Below, in pieces: positions 62,706-64,000 of a stretch of DNA of 64,000 nucleotides. The position numbers and the translations under genes were made by a program. The DNA is taken from contig CAVTFD010000040.1 in assembly GCA_963733945.1 (NCBI GenBank), forward strand, positions 124,001-188,000. Direction: 5' to 3'. The notes below the pieces were generated by a model. It did no database searches. It saw nothing but the letters and a program-made list of their open reading frames with translations, and was not told the origin of the DNA. The stretch comes from AP-15 sp963733945 (GTDB lineage: Bacteria > Pseudomonadota > Alphaproteobacteria > ATCC43930 > CGMCC-115725). The first letter of the stretch is position 1; every line of letters starts with the position of its first letter.

Positions 62706-63893
62706 TTACACCACTTCGCGGGCGCGCAGATCGGCGATCTTGGCGTCGCTGTAGCCGATCTCGTGCAATACAGCGTCGGTATGCTCGCCGAGGCCGGGGG
62801 TCGGGCGCAGCTTTTCGGGTTCGGGCGTGCGGGTCATGTTGATCGCCTGACCGACGGCCTTGAGCGGCCCGAGCTTGGGATGGTCGATTGGCCGCGCCAT
62901 TTCGAGATGCTGCACCTGCGGATCGGCAAAGGTCTGGTCGATCGTGTAGAGCGGTCCGCACGGCACCCCGACTTCGTTCATCAATTCGACCCAATAGGCG
63001 CTCGGCCGCTTTCGGGTAATCTCGGCGATCCGTTCGTTGAGCACCTTGCGGTTCTTCGATCGCTGCGGCCCGGTTGCGTAATCGGGATCCTGCAACAGCT
63101 GCGGCGCATCGGCCGCCTCGCAGAAGCGGCGGAACATCTGATCGCCCGAGGCGGCGATGTTGATCTGCCCGTCGGCGGTCGGGAACAGCCCGGTTGGGAT
63201 GCCGGTCGGATGGTCGTTGCCGGCCTGCTTCGCGACTTCGCCGGCCATCAGCCAGCGCGAGGCCTGGAAATCGAGCATGAAAATTTGCGCCTCGAGCAGT
63301 GAGGTATGCACCCATTGCCCCTCGCCGGTCACGTCACGGTCGAGCAGCGCCATAAGTATCCCCTGCGCCAACAAAATGCCGGCGCACAGATCGTCGATCG
63401 GGATGCCGACGCGCACCGGGCCTTGCCCCGGCAATCCGGTAATCGACATCAGCCCGCCCATGCCCTGGGCGATCTGGTCGACCCCGGGCCGCTTGGCGTA
63501 AGGGCCGGTCTGGCCGAAGCCGGAGATGCTGCCATAGACGATGCGCGGGTTTACCTTCTTGACCGATTCGTAGTCGACGCCGAGCCGATGCTTGACCGTC
63601 GAGCGGAAATTCTCGACGACGACATCGGCCTTCTCGGCCAGCTTCATAAAGATCGCAAGCCCATCCTCGGTCTTCAGGTTGAGGGTGAGGCTGCGCTTGT
63701 TGCGATGGAGATTCTGGAAATCGAACCCTTCGCGCCGCGAGCCGGTCACGTCGCGGCCGTCATCGCCGCGCTGCTCGATCTTGATGACATTGGCGCCCCA
63801 ATCGGCGAGCTGGCGGACCGCAGTCGGTCCGGCGCGGGCATGAGTGAGGTCGAGGACGGTAAAGCGGGACAGCGGCAGGGTTCCGATGCTCAC
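62706..63893 (-). CDS. CaiB/BaiF (class III) CoA transferase
   Basis: 395 residues, normal for the family of formyl-CoA/oxalate and carnitine CoA transferases. Motifs: FTVLDLTHARAGPTAVRQLADWGANVIKIE, VENFRSTVKHRLGVDYE, GSISGFGQTGPYAKRPGVDQIAQGMGG (with the catalytic Asp), and DDLCAGILLAQGILMALL. The acyl group is not predictable. The gene stands upstream of the decayed SIR2 module. Confidence 0.92.
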   Translation of the reverse strand: MSIGTLPLSRFTVLDLTHARAGPTAVRQLADWGANVIKIEQRGDDGRDVTGSRREGFDFQNLHRNKRSLTLNLKTEDGLAIFMKLAEKADVVVENFRSTVKHRLGVDYESVKKVNPRIVYGSISGFGQTGPYAKRPGVDQIAQGMGGLMSITGLPGQGPVRVGIPIDDLCAGILLAQGILMALLDRDVTGEGQWVHTSLLEAQIFMLDFQASRWLMAGEVAKQAGNDHPTGIPTGLFPTADGQINIAASGDQMFRRFCEAADAPQLLQDPDYATGPQRSKNRKVLNERIAEITRKRPSAYWVELMNEVGVPCGPLYTIDQTFADPQVQHLEMARPIDHPKLGPLKAVGQAINMTRTPEPEKLRPTPGLGEHTDAVLHEIGYSDAKIADLRAREVV

Positions 63894-64000
63894 GAGTGCG
63901 GGCCTTCCGATCTGAGGTCAAACTTGCGGTCGAAATTTACGTCAGCGGCGACTTTGGTACTTTCATTGGGCGGGCGTCAAGCGCGCGGCGTGCCGCTACT

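Overview
The window is high-GC, gene-dense DNA from an alphaproteobacterium. The evidence is the trpD-trpC-moaC-moeA-lexA gene order, a GAAC-N7-GAAC SOS box at lexA, a complete aapJQMP general amino-acid ABC operon, a plant-type (class II) DAHP synthase, and palindromic intergenic repeats of the kind common in soil Rhizobiales and Rhodospirillales. I cannot name a genus. No rRNA, tRNA, CRISPR array or intact transposase was seen.

Layout. 1-3 kb: a partial small gene, a secreted beta-helix protein and a polysaccharide-deacetylase-like protein. 3-7.5 kb: trpD, a trpC-moaC gene fusion, moeA and lexA. 7.5-10.5 kb: a probable aromatic-amino-acid attenuator (leader peptide plus terminator hairpin), class II DAHP synthase and a nicotinate phosphoribosyltransferase-like gene. 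10.8-13.9 kb: a tandem pair of MFS carriers. 13.9-20.8 kb: prfC, a frameshifted cNMP-domain/thioredoxin-reductase-like gene with a UBP zinc-finger partner, SCO1 and PCuAC copper chaperones, and mepA. 21-28.4 kb: a six-gene Hyf-like membrane complex whose large subunit lacks all NiFe-binding cysteines. 28.7-34 kb: a lactonase-like protein, an alcohol dehydrogenase, a pneumolysin-like cholesterol-dependent cytolysin and small hypotheticals. 34-41.5 kb: MFS, a PhyH oxygenase, aapJQMP and a frameshifted pyrF. 41.5-45.5 kb: AraC regulator, a frameshifted GFA gene, an Ogt-AlkA alkylation-repair fusion, and an ECF sigma/anti-sigma pair. 45.6-50.2 kb: coxG and a form II CODH-like molybdenum hydroxylase (S, L, M). 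50.3-53.1 kb: a second tandem pair of MFS carriers (MHS type). 53.2-57.8 kb: accessory small genes, including a GPGGG octapeptide-repeat protein, two Lin0512 paralogs, RidA and a RidA relic. 57.9-64 kb: a deacetylase, a GIY-YIG gene bracketed by two 84-bp palindromic repeats, a crotonase-fold protein without catalytic glutamates, a decayed SIR2-like two-gene module, and a CoA transferase.

How the genes work together. The left part joins aromatic amino-acid supply (DAHP synthase, trpD, trpC) with molybdenum cofactor synthesis (moaC, moeA); the cofactor would serve the molybdenum hydroxylase at 46-50 kb. The copper chaperones fit cytochrome oxidase assembly.

Most unusual items: the CDC toxin gene in a Gram-negative background, the putative DAHP synthase attenuator with a Phe/Trp/Tyr-rich leader, the TrpC-MoaC and Ogt-AlkA fusions, the Ehr-type complex, the repeat-bracketed GIY-YIG cassette and the broken SIR2 operon. 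Three conserved genes (TrxR-like, pyrF, GFA) each carry one single-base indel, so residual assembly errors are likely and pseudogene calls should be read with that in mind.
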